From: Roseovarius sp.
GTDB lineage: Bacteria > Pseudomonadota > Alphaproteobacteria > Rhodobacterales > Rhodobacteraceae
NCBI RefSeq assembly: GCF_030373445.1
Contig: NZ_JAUCYU010000011.1
Span: 62,001 to 126,000 of the forward strand
Length of the DNA: 64,000 nt
Direction of reading: 5' to 3'
Made by a program: the position numbers and the translations under genes. This document shows positions 51,841 through 60,699 of the stretch, piece after piece. Each line of letters opens with the position of its first letter. Position 1 is the first letter of the stretch. The notes beneath the pieces are model-generated. The model did no database searches. It was not told where the DNA came from and was given only the letters and a program-made list of their open reading frames with translations.

Positions 51841-52064
51841 TTTCCTCCGGCCTCAACCTGTCAAAAGCTCGGGGTCCGGGTTGGCGGCGCGGCATCCACT
51901 CAACCGCGATTGCCGACCCGCACCGCGGCCATCCTCTTGCCCAAGGTTCTCGATATCGCGCGGAAAGGCGGGGAACCTGACGCGCATCGCCACCGCGAGA
52001 CGAGCGGCGCAGTCAAGTCTTCCGTGGTCAGGCAGGGCAGGGGGCGGTTGGCCCGGCCGCCCGC

Positions 52065-52835
52065 TCACCGCTGTGACACTGCCGTGGCGCGGGCCATGGC
52101 GGCTGCCCCGGATTGAAAGCGCTCGACCGCGCCCTGGTCCATCATCTCGAGAATGCGTGCCTTGGGCCCCACCGTTGCCAGCGCGAAGCGCACCGTGTCG
52201 TCCTTGAAAAGGACAGGAACCGCGAAAGCGGCCAGTCCCTCTTCCACTTCGTCGATACAGGTCGCGAAGCCCTGGCGGCGCACGCTCTCGAATTCCTCGC
52301 GCACCTGTTCGGCGTCCGTGTGCGTGAATCGGGTCAGCGCGGGAAGGTCGCCTTGCAGAATGCCGTCTATGACCTCGGGCGGCTGGTGCGCCATGATGGC
52401 CTTGGCCGACGCGTTGGCATGGGCCATCATCGAACGGCCGGGCAGGACGTAGCCTCGCCACGGGCTGCCCGGTGATTCCATGAGAACCGAACGCACGGTT
52501 TCGCCGTCCAGGTACGCCACGTAACAGGTCTCGTCGAATTCGCGGCACAGCGTCCGAAGCATCTCGCCGGCGACCGTCTCGATCAACTCGGTTCCGGCCA
52601 TCAGGACCGCAAGACGCCGCGCCCGGCTGCCCAGCGTGTACCGGGTGCTTCCGTCCGCGCGATCGACCAGCCCGGCCCCCTGCATCACCGCCAGCTGCCG
52701 GTGCAGGCTTGCTTTCGGCAGCCCGGCAAGAACGGCCAGGTCCTGAAGCGCAAGACCATCCGACCGCCCGGCCAGCAGCTCGAGCAGCATGAAGTACCGG
52801 TCGACCGGCGGGGTTCTGGCCTTGTCCTGGGGCAT
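52065..52835 (-). CDS. IclR-family transcriptional regulator
   Basis: A 256-aa regulator with an N-terminal winged helix-turn-helix (about 10-60: LALQDLAVLAGLPKASLHR) and a C-terminal IclR effector domain (about 75-250) containing DETCYVAYLDGETVR, GRSMMAHANASAKAIMAH and RRQGFATCIDEVEEGLAAFAVPV. GGAGAA precedes ATG 52835; longer starts lack a site. It faces the Liv-type transporter across a 227-base gap that holds two good inverted repeats. IclR proteins often respond to small organic acids or aromatic acids taken up by the operon they control. Confidence 0.92.
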   Translation of the reverse strand: MPQDKARTPPVDRYFMLLELLAGRSDGLALQDLAVLAGLPKASLHRQLAVMQGAGLVDRADGSTRYTLGSRARRLAVLMAGTELIETVAGEMLRTLCREFDETCYVAYLDGETVRSVLMESPGSPWRGYVLPGRSMMAHANASAKAIMAHQPPEVIDGILQGDLPALTRFTHTDAEQVREEFESVRRQGFATCIDEVEEGLAAFAVPVLFKDDTVRFALATVGPKARILEMMDQGAVERFQSGAAAMARATAVSQR

Positions 52836-52888
52836 CTTCGTTCTCCGATATCCGACCGGTAACCACCCGATCCAGTCCATTCGTTCAC

Positions 52889-52909
52889 ACTGCACAAAAC
52901 CCGTGCAGT
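52889..52909. promoter_or_regulatory. inverted repeat ACTGCAC-N7-GTGCAGT, candidate IclR site
   Basis: Perfect 7-bp arms at 52889-52895 and 52903-52909 around AAAACCC. It lies 54 bases upstream of the IclR start, so it would suit autoregulation. It may also fold in RNA. Confidence 0.45.
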
Positions 52910-53004
52910 TTGCAGGGCCTTTAAGAATTTTCGGCCCCGCCGCCGGTTTCAGCTTGACGACGCCCCTTCATGGCAAATTATAAAGGTTCAGTAAAGTTGA
53001 AAAA

Positions 53005-53021
53005 GTTCCGGAAAACGGAAC
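53005..53021. promoter_or_regulatory. inverted repeat GTTCCG-N5-CGGAAC, candidate IclR operator for the Liv operon
   Basis: Perfect 6-bp arms (53005-53010 and 53016-53021) flank GAAAA. A second palindrome GGGAAATTCCC lies at 53034-53044. Both are 20-60 bases upstream of the TTG start of livG. The surroundings (52970-53060) are AT-rich and non-coding. Inverted repeats of this size are typical IclR operators. Confidence 0.55.
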
Positions 53022-53062
53022 ATTTCGAAAAATGGGAAATTCCCGAAAAGGAGCGTCTTTCC

Positions 53063-53827
53063 TTGACGTCGTCACAGACAGCCTTCCTGCAAGCACGCGG
53101 CCTGACCCGCGAATTTCGCGGCTTCTACGCCGTGAAGGATCTCGATCTCGATATCCGGGCGGGCCAGGTCCATGCGCTGATCGGACCGAACGGCGCCGGC
53201 AAGACGACGGTCTTCAACCTGCTCACACGTGTCCTGGACTGCACTGAGGGCCAGATCCGCTTCGACGGGGAAGACATCACCCGGATGGCGACCCATCGTG
53301 TCGCAAGGCTGGGCCTTGTCCGCTCCTTCCAGATCTCCTCGGTCTTTCCCGCGCTCAGCGTTCTGGAAAACATCCGCGTCGCGCTGCAGCGGCCCAACGG
53401 GCTGGGCATGACGTGGTGGCGGTCCCGGTCGGCCCTCGACCGGCTCGACGAACGGGCCCATGCACTGTTGCTCGACGTGCAGCTTGGCGACTTCGCCCAC
53501 AGCCGCGCCGGTGACCTGCCCTATGGCCGCAAGCGCGCACTGGAGATCGCGACGACCCTCGCGCTCGAACCCCGCATGCTGCTGCTCGACGAGCCGATGG
53601 CGGGCATGGGCACCGAGGATGTCGTCCACGTCACGGAACTGGTCCGCAGGGTCGCCAGAAGCCGGACCGTGCTGATGGTCGAACACAACCTCAAGGCCGT
53701 GGCCGAACTCAGTGACCGGATCACCGTTCTGGCCCGCGGCGAGAAACTGGCAGAGGGCACATATGACGAGATCCGCGCAGATGCCGAAGTCCGCCGTGCC
53801 TACCTGGGGGGAACGGCCCATGCCTGA
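53063..53827 (+). CDS. livG: branched-chain-amino-acid-type ABC ATPase (LivG class)
   Basis: A 254-aa ATPase. Walker A GPNGAGKTT, a LivG-class SFQISSVFPALSVLEN segment, signature region LPYGRKRALEIATTLALEP (a LivG form of the C-loop) and Walker B LLLDEPMAGM are present. A TTG start at 53063 with AAAGGAG upstream gives the normal LivG length; an ATG at 52970 would add 31 AT-rich residues over candidate operators and is rejected. It overlaps livF by 8 bases. The system may import amides, aromatic acids or amino acids; the binding protein is last in the operon. Confidence 0.88.
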   Translation: MTSSQTAFLQARGLTREFRGFYAVKDLDLDIRAGQVHALIGPNGAGKTTVFNLLTRVLDCTEGQIRFDGEDITRMATHRVARLGLVRSFQISSVFPALSVLENIRVALQRPNGLGMTWWRSRSALDRLDERAHALLLDVQLGDFAHSRAGDLPYGRKRALEIATTLALEPRMLLLDEPMAGMGTEDVVHVTELVRRVARSRTVLMVEHNLKAVAELSDRITVLARGEKLAEGTYDEIRADAEVRRAYLGGTAHA

Positions 53828-54524
53828 TCCCGTCCTCTCCGTCACCGACCTGCACGCCTGGTATGGCGAAAGCCACGTCCTGCACGGCGTCACCCTCGAC
53901 CTGAAGGAGGGCGAAACGCTGGCCATCCTCGGCCGCAACGGGGCGGGCAAGACCTCGACCCTGCGCGCCATCATGGGCGTCATCCCCCGGCGCAGCGGAT
54001 CGGTAAAGATCCACGGCAGGGAAACCATCCGCCAGAAATCCCACGCCATCGCCCGCCTCGGGCTCGCCTACGTCCCCGAGGAACGCGGCATCTTCGCCTC
54101 GCTGACAGCACAGGAAAACCTGCTCCTGCCCCCGGTCATCTCTCCTGGCGGGCTTGCCATCGAGGAAATCTACGAGCTTTTCCCGAACCTCGCGGAACGG
54201 CGCAACAGCCCCGGAACACGCCTGTCCGGCGGCGAACAGCAGATGCTGGCCATCGCCCGGGTGCTCCGGGCCGGCGGGCGCACGATCTTCCTGGACGAGC
54301 CGACCGAGGGGCTGGCCCCGGTCATCGTCGAGCGCATCGCCGAGGTCGTGGCGATGCTCAAGACCCGTGGCTACTCGATGCTCCTGGTCGAACAGAACCT
54401 CGCCTTCGCCCAGGCGGTCGCCGACCGCACCTGCGTCATGGAGCACGGGCACATCATCGAAACCTTCACCGCGGCCGATGCGGACAGCCACGCCGCCAGC
54501 CTGCAAAACCACCTCGGCGTCTGA
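53820..54524 (+). CDS. livF: branched-chain-amino-acid-type ABC ATPase (LivF class)
   Basis: A 234-aa ATPase typical of LivF: Walker A GRNGAGKTS, the Q-loop region YVPEERGIFASLTAQENL, signature LSGGEQQMLAIARVL and Walker B TIFLDEPTEGLAP. It overlaps livG by 8 bases, and its stop lies 30 bases before livH. With livG it forms the ATPase heterodimer of the Liv transporter. Family-level assignment is firm; substrate is not. Confidence 0.92.
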   Translation: MPDPVLSVTDLHAWYGESHVLHGVTLDLKEGETLAILGRNGAGKTSTLRAIMGVIPRRSGSVKIHGRETIRQKSHAIARLGLAYVPEERGIFASLTAQENLLLPPVISPGGLAIEEIYELFPNLAERRNSPGTRLSGGEQQMLAIARVLRAGGRTIFLDEPTEGLAPVIVERIAEVVAMLKTRGYSMLLVEQNLAFAQAVADRTCVMEHGHIIETFTAADADSHAASLQNHLGV

Positions 54525-54554
54525 TCGCCGCCTCACCAGGGAAAGACCAGAGCC

Positions 54555-55439
54555 ATGGAAATTTTCGGCTTCCCGCCACAGCTGATACTGGGCCAGGTCC
54601 TGATCGGGCTGATCAACGGCTCCTTCTACGCCCTGCTCAGCCTCGGCCTCGCCATTATCTTCGGCCTTCTGCGCGTGATCAACTTCGCGCATGGCGCGCT
54701 CTACATGATGGGGGCCTTCGCGGCCTGGATGACGCAGGCCTGGCTCGGGCTGAACTTCTGGGCCGCGCTGGTGATCGCCCCGCTGGCCGTCGGGCTGTTC
54801 GGTCTCGTGGTGGAACGCGCGTTCCTGCGCAGCATCTACCACCTCGATCACCTGTACGGCCTGCTTCTGACCTTCGGCATCGCGCTGTTGATCGAAGGCA
54901 TGTACCGCTACTGGTTCGGCGCGGCGGGCAAACCCTTCACCACGCCCGACGTCTTTCGCGGGATATGGGATCTCGGCTTCGTGATCGTGCCCAAGTACCG
55001 CGGCTTCGTGGTGCTGGCCTCGCTCGTGACCTGCCTTGCGGTGTGGCTCCTGATCGAACGCACCCGGCTGGGCTCCTATCTCCGGGCGGCGACGGAGAAT
55101 CCCGACCTCGTCAGTTGCTTCGGCATCAACGTGTCGCTGCTGACCGCCTCCGCCTACGTGCTCGGCGCGGCGCTGGCGGGCCTCTCCGGCGTGCTTGCCG
55201 CCCCCATCTACCAGGTCACGCCGCTCATGGGGACCAACCTCATCATCGTGGTCTTCGCCGTGGTCGTCACCGGCGGCATGGGCTCGTTGTCCGGTGCGAT
55301 CATCACCGGCTACGGCATGGGCGTGATCGAGGGGCTGACCAAGGTCTTCTACCCCGCCGCCTCCTCGGTCGTGATCTTCGTGGTGATGGCCCTGATGCTG
55401 CTCCTGCGGCCCGCCGGACTCTTCGGCAAGGAGGCCTGA
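54555..55439 (+). CDS. livH: branched-chain-amino-acid-type ABC permease (LivH class)
   Basis: A 294-aa inner-membrane permease with about eight helices. LIGLINGSFYALLSLGLAII and FGLLRVINFAHGALYMMGAF match the first LivH block, and GINVSLLTASAYVLGAALAGL the coupling region. GGGAAAG is just upstream of ATG 54555. It directly abuts livM. Confidence 0.92.
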   Translation: MEIFGFPPQLILGQVLIGLINGSFYALLSLGLAIIFGLLRVINFAHGALYMMGAFAAWMTQAWLGLNFWAALVIAPLAVGLFGLVVERAFLRSIYHLDHLYGLLLTFGIALLIEGMYRYWFGAAGKPFTTPDVFRGIWDLGFVIVPKYRGFVVLASLVTCLAVWLLIERTRLGSYLRAATENPDLVSCFGINVSLLTASAYVLGAALAGLSGVLAAPIYQVTPLMGTNLIIVVFAVVVTGGMGSLSGAIITGYGMGVIEGLTKVFYPAASSVVIFVVMALMLLLRPAGLFGKEA

Positions 55440-56420
55440 ATGCTGCGCTCCCACGTCCTTCCGGTACTGGCGCTCCTGGTCCTGCTCTGCATCGCGCCAC
55501 TGGTCTTCTATCCCATCTTCCTGATCAAGCTTCTGTGCTTTGCCCTCTTCGCCGCGGCCTTCCACCTGCTGCTGGGCTATGTGGGCCTCTTGTCCTTCGG
55601 CCATGCCGCCTTTTTCGGCACGGGCGCCTACATGTGTGCCCAGGCCCTCGCACGCTGGAACCTTGCGCCGGAACTGGCGCTGCTCTTCGCCGTCGCGGTG
55701 TCGGCCGCCCTCGGTGCCGTCATCGGCTTCCTCGCCGTCCGGCGGCAGGGGATCTACTTCGCGATGATCACCCTGGCGCTTGGCCAGATGGTCTATTTCA
55801 TCTACCTGCAGGCCCCCTTCACCGGGGGCGAGGATGGCATCCGCGGCATAACACCCGGCCACTTCCTCGGTGTCGTGGACCTGTCCAACCCGCTGGCCCT
55901 CTACTTCACCGTACTGGCCGTGACCACGCTGGCCTTCGCGCTGGTCTGGCGGATCGTGCAGTCGCCCTTCGGGATGATCCTCGAAGCCATCCGCGAGAAC
56001 GAACCGCGCGCCATCTCGCTGGGCTACAACCCGACGCTCTACAAGCTGGCCGCGTTCACCTTCTCCGCCGCGCTGGCAGGGCTCGCCGGCGGGCTCAAGG
56101 CGATGTCCTTCCAGATCGCGACCCTGGTCGACGTGACCTGGCAGATGTCGGGCGAGGTCGTTCTCATGACGCTGGTCGGCGGCATTGGCACCTTCCTCGG
56201 CCCCGTCGTGGGCGCATTCATCATCGGCGGGCTGGAACAGTACCTCGCCCAGTCGGCGCTGCCCGCCCCGGTGATCCTCGGCGCGGCCTTCATCCTTTGC
56301 GTCATGCTGTTCCGGAAGGGCGTGGCCGGAACAGCGAAGTCCCTGTTGCAGAACCGGGCACCGAAGCGTTCCACGCCGGACAATCCAGAAACCCAAGCAA
56401 CCAACAGGATAGTAAAATGA
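55440..56420 (+). CDS. livM: branched-chain-amino-acid-type ABC permease (LivM class)
   Basis: A 326-aa permease with about nine helices. The LivM block GYVGLLSFGHAAFFGTGAYM and the EAA-like IRENEPRAISLGYNPTLYKL are clear, and a C-terminal extension KGVAGTAKSLLQ is weakly conserved. It begins at the base after the livH stop and overlaps the binding protein by ATGA (56417-56420). Confidence 0.92.
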   Translation: MLRSHVLPVLALLVLLCIAPLVFYPIFLIKLLCFALFAAAFHLLLGYVGLLSFGHAAFFGTGAYMCAQALARWNLAPELALLFAVAVSAALGAVIGFLAVRRQGIYFAMITLALGQMVYFIYLQAPFTGGEDGIRGITPGHFLGVVDLSNPLALYFTVLAVTTLAFALVWRIVQSPFGMILEAIRENEPRAISLGYNPTLYKLAAFTFSAALAGLAGGLKAMSFQIATLVDVTWQMSGEVVLMTLVGGIGTFLGPVVGAFIIGGLEQYLAQSALPAPVILGAAFILCVMLFRKGVAGTAKSLLQNRAPKRSTPDNPETQATNRIVK

Positions 56421-57634
56421 AATTCAAGCCAATCATGACTGCGGCGCTCGTCGCAGGCACCGCGCTCTCCGCGCTTCCCGCAGCCGCGGGCCCCGACGCG
56501 ATCAAGGTCGGCCTGCTCATGGACATGACCGGCAACTATTCCGACGTCGCCGGGCGCGGTTCGGTCACCGCCGCCGAGATGGCGGTCGAGGATTTCGGCG
56601 GCACGGTCCTCGGCAAGCCGATCGAGGTGGTCCATGCCGACATGCAGAACAAGGTCGACATCGCCACGTCCATCGCGCGCGAATGGTTCGACGTGGATGC
56701 GGTCGATGCAATCGTCGACAGCAACATGTCCTCCGCGGGCCTCGCCGTCAGCGAGATCGCGGTCGAAAAGGACCGGCTCATGATCATGAACATCTCGGGT
56801 TCGCCGCGCTTCACGAATGAAAGCTGCAACCCCAACACGATCCACTATGTCTACGACACCTACGCGCTGGCCACCTCGACCGGCAAGGCCGTGGTCCGCG
56901 GCGGCGGCGACAAGTGGTTCTTCGTCACCGTGGACTACACGTTCGGACACGACTTCCAGGCCCAGGCCGAAGACGCGGTCGCCAGCGAAGGCGGCGAGAC
57001 GGTCGGCTCGGTCCTGGTGCCGCTGAACGCAAGCGACTATTCCTCGGCCCTGATCCAGGCGCAATCCTCCGACGCCAACGTCATCGCCTTCGCGACGGCC
57101 GGCGCGGACACGTCGAACGCCATCAAGCAGGCGGCGGAGTTCGGCATCGGGCAGGGCGACGACCGCCAGCTCGCCGGCCTGCTGGTCTATATCAACGAGG
57201 TCGACGCGCTGGGCCTGGAAACCGCCCAGGGCATGCTTCTGACCTCGGCCTTCTACTGGGATCTCGACGAAGAGACCCGCGCCTTCTCGGAACGCTACAT
57301 GGAAAAGATGGGCAAGATGCCCAACATGTCCCAGGCCGGCGTCTACAGCTCCACGATGCATTACCTGAAAGCGGTCGAAGCGGCGGGCACCGAGAACTAC
57401 GCCGAGGTGATGGCCAAGATGAAGGAGATGCCGATCAACGACTTCTTCGTGAAGGACGGCTACATCCGCGAAGACGGCCGGATGATGCGCGACATGTACC
57501 TGTTCCGCGTGAAATCGCCGGAAGAAAGCACCGGCGCGTGGGATTACTACGAAAAGGTCGCCACGATCGAGGCCGAAGATGCCTTCACGCCGGTATCGGA
57601 AAGCCGCTGCTACCTGTTGAAAGAAGAGAGCTGA
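56417..57634 (+). CDS. Liv-type periplasmic binding protein
   Basis: A 405-aa secreted protein. A short signal peptide (MTAALVAGTALSALPAAA) precedes a type I periplasmic-binding fold: IKVGLLMDMTGNYSDVAGRG, IEVVHADMQNKVDIATSIAR, KWFFVTVDYTFGHDFQAQAE and VIAFATAGADTSNAIKQA. Unlike E. coli livJ it is last in the operon. AGGA in the livM tail serves its ribosome binding site. Such proteins in this family bind amides, aromatic acids and amino acids. Two hydrolase-type genes follow, so an ester or amide is a sensible guess, not a claim. Confidence 0.9.
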   Translation: MKFKPIMTAALVAGTALSALPAAAGPDAIKVGLLMDMTGNYSDVAGRGSVTAAEMAVEDFGGTVLGKPIEVVHADMQNKVDIATSIAREWFDVDAVDAIVDSNMSSAGLAVSEIAVEKDRLMIMNISGSPRFTNESCNPNTIHYVYDTYALATSTGKAVVRGGGDKWFFVTVDYTFGHDFQAQAEDAVASEGGETVGSVLVPLNASDYSSALIQAQSSDANVIAFATAGADTSNAIKQAAEFGIGQGDDRQLAGLLVYINEVDALGLETAQGMLLTSAFYWDLDEETRAFSERYMEKMGKMPNMSQAGVYSSTMHYLKAVEAAGTENYAEVMAKMKEMPINDFFVKDGYIREDGRMMRDMYLFRVKSPEESTGAWDYYEKVATIEAEDAFTPVSESRCYLLKEES

Positions 57635-57648
57635 GCGGAAGGTCCGGG

Positions 57649-58515
57649 ATGAACGTCGAGAAAACACGCTTCTCCCGGGACGACATGGAGATGCAGTACA
57701 ACCTGCGTCTCCTTCGTCCCGACTACATGACAGCCGTGGTGCCCGAATGGGAAAGGCGCAGCGAACGAACCCGCGCCACGCGGAACTGTACGCTCGATGT
57801 CCGCTACGGTGACGGGCCCGACGAAAGGATGGACATCTTTCCCGCCAGCGACCCGGACGCGCCGGTGCTGGTGTATTTCCACGGCGGCTACTGGCAGCGC
57901 GGAAACCGCTCGATCTACAGCTTCCTCAGCGAAGCCTTCGTCGACAGCGGGATCACCGTGGTTCTGCCGGGATACACGCTCTGCCCCGACACGAACATCA
58001 GCGGCATCGTCGGACAGGCCCGCCAGGCCGTGGCCCGAACCATCCTGGACACCGACCTGGTCCCGGGCAACCGCAGGCGGCTGGTGGTGGGCGGCCACTC
58101 CGCGGGCGGCCAGATCACGGGCATGATCATGGCGACGGATTTCTCTGCCGTCGACGTGGTCTTGCCGGTGGCGCCGGTCCGGCGCGGCCTGCCCATGTCG
58201 GCCCTGTTCGACCTCAGGCCGCTCATGCCGACAACCCTGAACGATGCCCTGCGCATCGACGATGCCGAGGCCGCGGCGATGAGCCCGATAGATCATGCCC
58301 CGGTCAGCGACGCCCCGCAGCTGGTGATCATCGGCGATGCCGAAACGGAGGAGTTTCATCGCCAGGCCAACAATTACAAGGCGCTCTACGAGACGGCCGA
58401 ACGCCCGATCGACCGGTTCAACAGTGCCGGCGACGATCACTTCGACCTGCTCAACAGCCTTGCCGATCCGACAAGCGCACTTTTCACGCGCTGTCGCGAC
58501 TTCATTCTCAGTTGA
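57649..58515 (+). CDS. alpha/beta hydrolase (arylformamidase/esterase-like)
   Basis: A 288-aa hydrolase. The oxyanion-hole motif FHGGYWQRGN (about 78-87), nucleophile elbow GGHSAGG with S151 and late His (DDHFDLL, about H264) form a full catalytic triad with a late Asp. The HGGYW form is characteristic of esterases related to kynurenine formamidase. It follows the binding protein by 14 bases and is probably in the same unit. It may hydrolyse an ester or N-formyl amide imported by the Liv system. Confidence 0.87.
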   Translation: MNVEKTRFSRDDMEMQYNLRLLRPDYMTAVVPEWERRSERTRATRNCTLDVRYGDGPDERMDIFPASDPDAPVLVYFHGGYWQRGNRSIYSFLSEAFVDSGITVVLPGYTLCPDTNISGIVGQARQAVARTILDTDLVPGNRRRLVVGGHSAGGQITGMIMATDFSAVDVVLPVAPVRRGLPMSALFDLRPLMPTTLNDALRIDDAEAAAMSPIDHAPVSDAPQLVIIGDAETEEFHRQANNYKALYETAERPIDRFNSAGDDHFDLLNSLADPTSALFTRCRDFILS

Positions 58516-58526
58516 AAGGAATTCCC

Positions 58527-58889
58527 ATGTCCGAAGACGACTTCACCGAAGACATGCTGAACGACATGCTGTCGGCGTTCAACGAGCACGACCTGGATCG
58601 TGTCATGTCCTACTTCGCCGAGGACGCGGTGATGATCGCGCCCGCCGGCAACAACCAGGCCGGCACCCCGATCAAGGGGCGCGAGGCCATCGCCTCGGCC
58701 TTTTCGAACCGGTTCTCGCAGCAGCCGGACGTCGCGTGGAACGAGGCCGTCAGCTTTCTGTCCGGCAACCGGGCCTATACCTCGTGGCGCGTCCAGACCC
58801 CTTCGGCGGGGATCGACATCAAGGGATGCGACGTCTGGACGTTCAGAAACGGAAAGGTTGTCGAGAAGGACGTCTACTACAAGGGATAA
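58527..58889 (+). CDS. SnoaL/NTF2-like small protein
   Basis: A 120-aa protein with the NTF2-like cone fold: EDMLNDMLSAFNEHDLDRVM, SYFAEDAVMIAPAGNNQ, GREAIASAFSNRF and DIKGCDVWTFRNGKVVEKDV. Family members are ketosteroid-isomerase-like enzymes or ligand carriers in catabolic operons. It begins 11 bases after the hydrolase with GAAAGG upstream and is followed by a strong terminator, so it ends the Liv transcript. The exact role is unknown. Confidence 0.85.
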   Translation: MSEDDFTEDMLNDMLSAFNEHDLDRVMSYFAEDAVMIAPAGNNQAGTPIKGREAIASAFSNRFSQQPDVAWNEAVSFLSGNRAYTSWRVQTPSAGIDIKGCDVWTFRNGKVVEKDVYYKG

Positions 58890-58941
58890 GAAGGTCCTTT
58901 CGGACTTTCCTCCCTTATGACCCCGCGAATCCGGAAAAAGA

Positions 58942-58982
58942 TCGAGGGCACGGGAAAGGCTCCCGTGCCCTTCGACCGTTTT
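58942..58982 (+). terminator. intrinsic terminator after the Liv/hydrolase operon
   Basis: GGGCACGGGA (58946-58955) and TCCCGTGCCC (58961-58970) form a perfect 10-bp GC-rich stem around AAGGC, extendable by a TCGA/TCGA outer stem with one bulge. TTTT follows at 58979-58982. It lies 57 bases after the last stop. Confidence 0.85.
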
Positions 58983-59140
58983 GTGGGCCGGGGACGCTGC
59001 GGTGCCCTGGTACTCCAAAGGCCCGCAGGGCATCATAACTTTTGGGGCGTTTTGAACCAACTCAATTGAATGTTTCTTATACCTTCCCCGCTGCTAGCAT
59101 TCCTCCGAACCTCAAGATCGAAAGTTTGGAGAAGCCCGTA

Positions 59141-60628
59141 ATGCTGAACGAAGCCGTGACGTCGCAAATTGACAGGCTGCAGAAATCCCTGCCGGACAAG
59201 GCGTTCATCGGTGGCGCATGGGTTTCGGCGCGGTCGGGCAAGACCCTGCCTTGTATCTTCCCCGGCACCGGCGAAACGATCGGCACCGTCGCCGATTGCG
59301 ACGCCGCGGATGTCGATGACGCGGTCAGGAGCGCCCGCGCCGCCTTCGAGGCCGGCACATGGTCGCGCATGGCCCCGCAGGACCGGCGCCGCATCATGCT
59401 CCGGTTCTCCGAGCTGATCCTCGAAAACCGCGATGACCTCGCCCTGCTGGAAACCCTGAACGTGGGCAAACCGCTGGTGAACGCCACCAATGGCGACATT
59501 CCCTCCGCCGCCGGTTGCGTCGCCTGGTTCGGCGAGGCGATCGACAAGATCTACGGCGAGGTCGGCCCCACCGACGACTCGATGCTCGCCATCGCCGTGC
59601 GCGAACCCGTCGGCGTCGTGGGTGCCGTGGTGCCGTGGAACTTTCCGCTCTCCATGGCCGCGTGGAAATTCGCCCCGGCGCTCGCCGCCGGCAACTCGGT
59701 CATCCTCAAACCGGCCGAACAGTCCCCCTACACCGCATTGCGCATCGCCGAACTGGCCGTCGAAGCGGGCATTCCAGAAGGCGTCTTCAACGTCCTCTCC
59801 GGCTATGGCGAAACGGCAGGGCAGGCCCTCGGCCGGCACATGGATGTCGATTGCCTCGCCTTCACGGGCTCGACCGCCGTGGGCCGGATGTTCCAGGTCT
59901 ATGCCGGCGAAAGCAACGGCAAGCGCGTCAGCCTCGAACTGGGCGGCAAGTCGCCCCAGGTGGTCCTCGCCGATGCCGATCTCGATGCAGCGGCCGCGGG
60001 CGTCGCGGCGGGCATCTTCTCCAACGCGGGCCAGGTCTGCAACGCGGGCTCCCGCGTCGTGGTCCAGGACGGCATCAAGGACAAGCTTCTCGAAAAGGTG
60101 GTCGAGAAAGCCCGCGAGATCATCGTGGGCGACCCGTTCGACGCCGCCACCAAGATGGGCCCGCTGGTCAGTGCCGAACAGTACGAGCGCGTCCTGAGCT
60201 ACATGGAAACGGGCCTCGAACAGGGCGCGACCATCGCCACCGGCGGCGGGAAACTCAACGAGGAAACCGGCGGCTACTACGTGGCGCCCACGATCTTCGA
60301 CAACGTCAACAACGACATGCGCATCGCCCGGGAAGAGATCTTCGGGCCGGTCCTCTCTGTGATCTCGGTCAAGGATGCCGAAGAGGCCGTGAAGGTCGCC
60401 AACGACACAGATTTCGGCCTCGCCGCCTCCGTCTGGACGAACGACATCCGCCAGGCTCAGCGCGTCTCCAAGGCGCTGCGCGCCGGCGTCGTCTGGGTGA
60501 ACTGCTTCGACAAGGGCAACATGTCGATGCCCTTCGGCGGGTTCAAGCATTCCGGCCACGGGCGCGACAAGTCGCTGCACGCGATCGACAAGTACACCGA
60601 TTGGAAAGCCACGTGGTTCGCCTCCTGA
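59141..60628 (+). CDS. NAD-dependent aldehyde dehydrogenase
   Basis: A 495-aa ALDH. The cofactor motif GAVVPWNFP, general base LELGGKSP and nucleophile SNAGQVCNAGSR (Cys near 300) are intact, with EEIFGPV. It differs from the first ALDH (19448) in many positions and ends YTDWKATWFAS. The ATG at 59141 follows TGGAGAA; longer in-frame starts run into non-coding sequence with no site. It leads a plus-strand group with a phytoene-desaturase-like flavoprotein and an amidohydrolase-fold protein. Confidence 0.93.
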   Translation: MLNEAVTSQIDRLQKSLPDKAFIGGAWVSARSGKTLPCIFPGTGETIGTVADCDAADVDDAVRSARAAFEAGTWSRMAPQDRRRIMLRFSELILENRDDLALLETLNVGKPLVNATNGDIPSAAGCVAWFGEAIDKIYGEVGPTDDSMLAIAVREPVGVVGAVVPWNFPLSMAAWKFAPALAAGNSVILKPAEQSPYTALRIAELAVEAGIPEGVFNVLSGYGETAGQALGRHMDVDCLAFTGSTAVGRMFQVYAGESNGKRVSLELGGKSPQVVLADADLDAAAAGVAAGIFSNAGQVCNAGSRVVVQDGIKDKLLEKVVEKAREIIVGDPFDAATKMGPLVSAEQYERVLSYMETGLEQGATIATGGGKLNEETGGYYVAPTIFDNVNNDMRIAREEIFGPVLSVISVKDAEEAVKVANDTDFGLAASVWTNDIRQAQRVSKALRAGVVWVNCFDKGNMSMPFGGFKHSGHGRDKSLHAIDKYTDWKATWFAS

Positions 60629-60699
60629 TTGCCGCATCAATGGTCGTACGGCAGCGGCAACCCCGGTCCCGGCCGAAGCTCCCATGAGAAAAGCCCCAG

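Noticed and set aside
52970..53062. N-terminal extension of livG from ATG 52970
   Set aside because: The added 31 residues are AT-rich and overlap palindromic operator candidates; TTG 53063 has a good ribosome binding site and gives normal length.
53721..56396. Long minus-strand open frame opposite the Liv ATPase and permease genes
   Set aside because: Antisense shadow with charged low-complexity sequence and no start signal.
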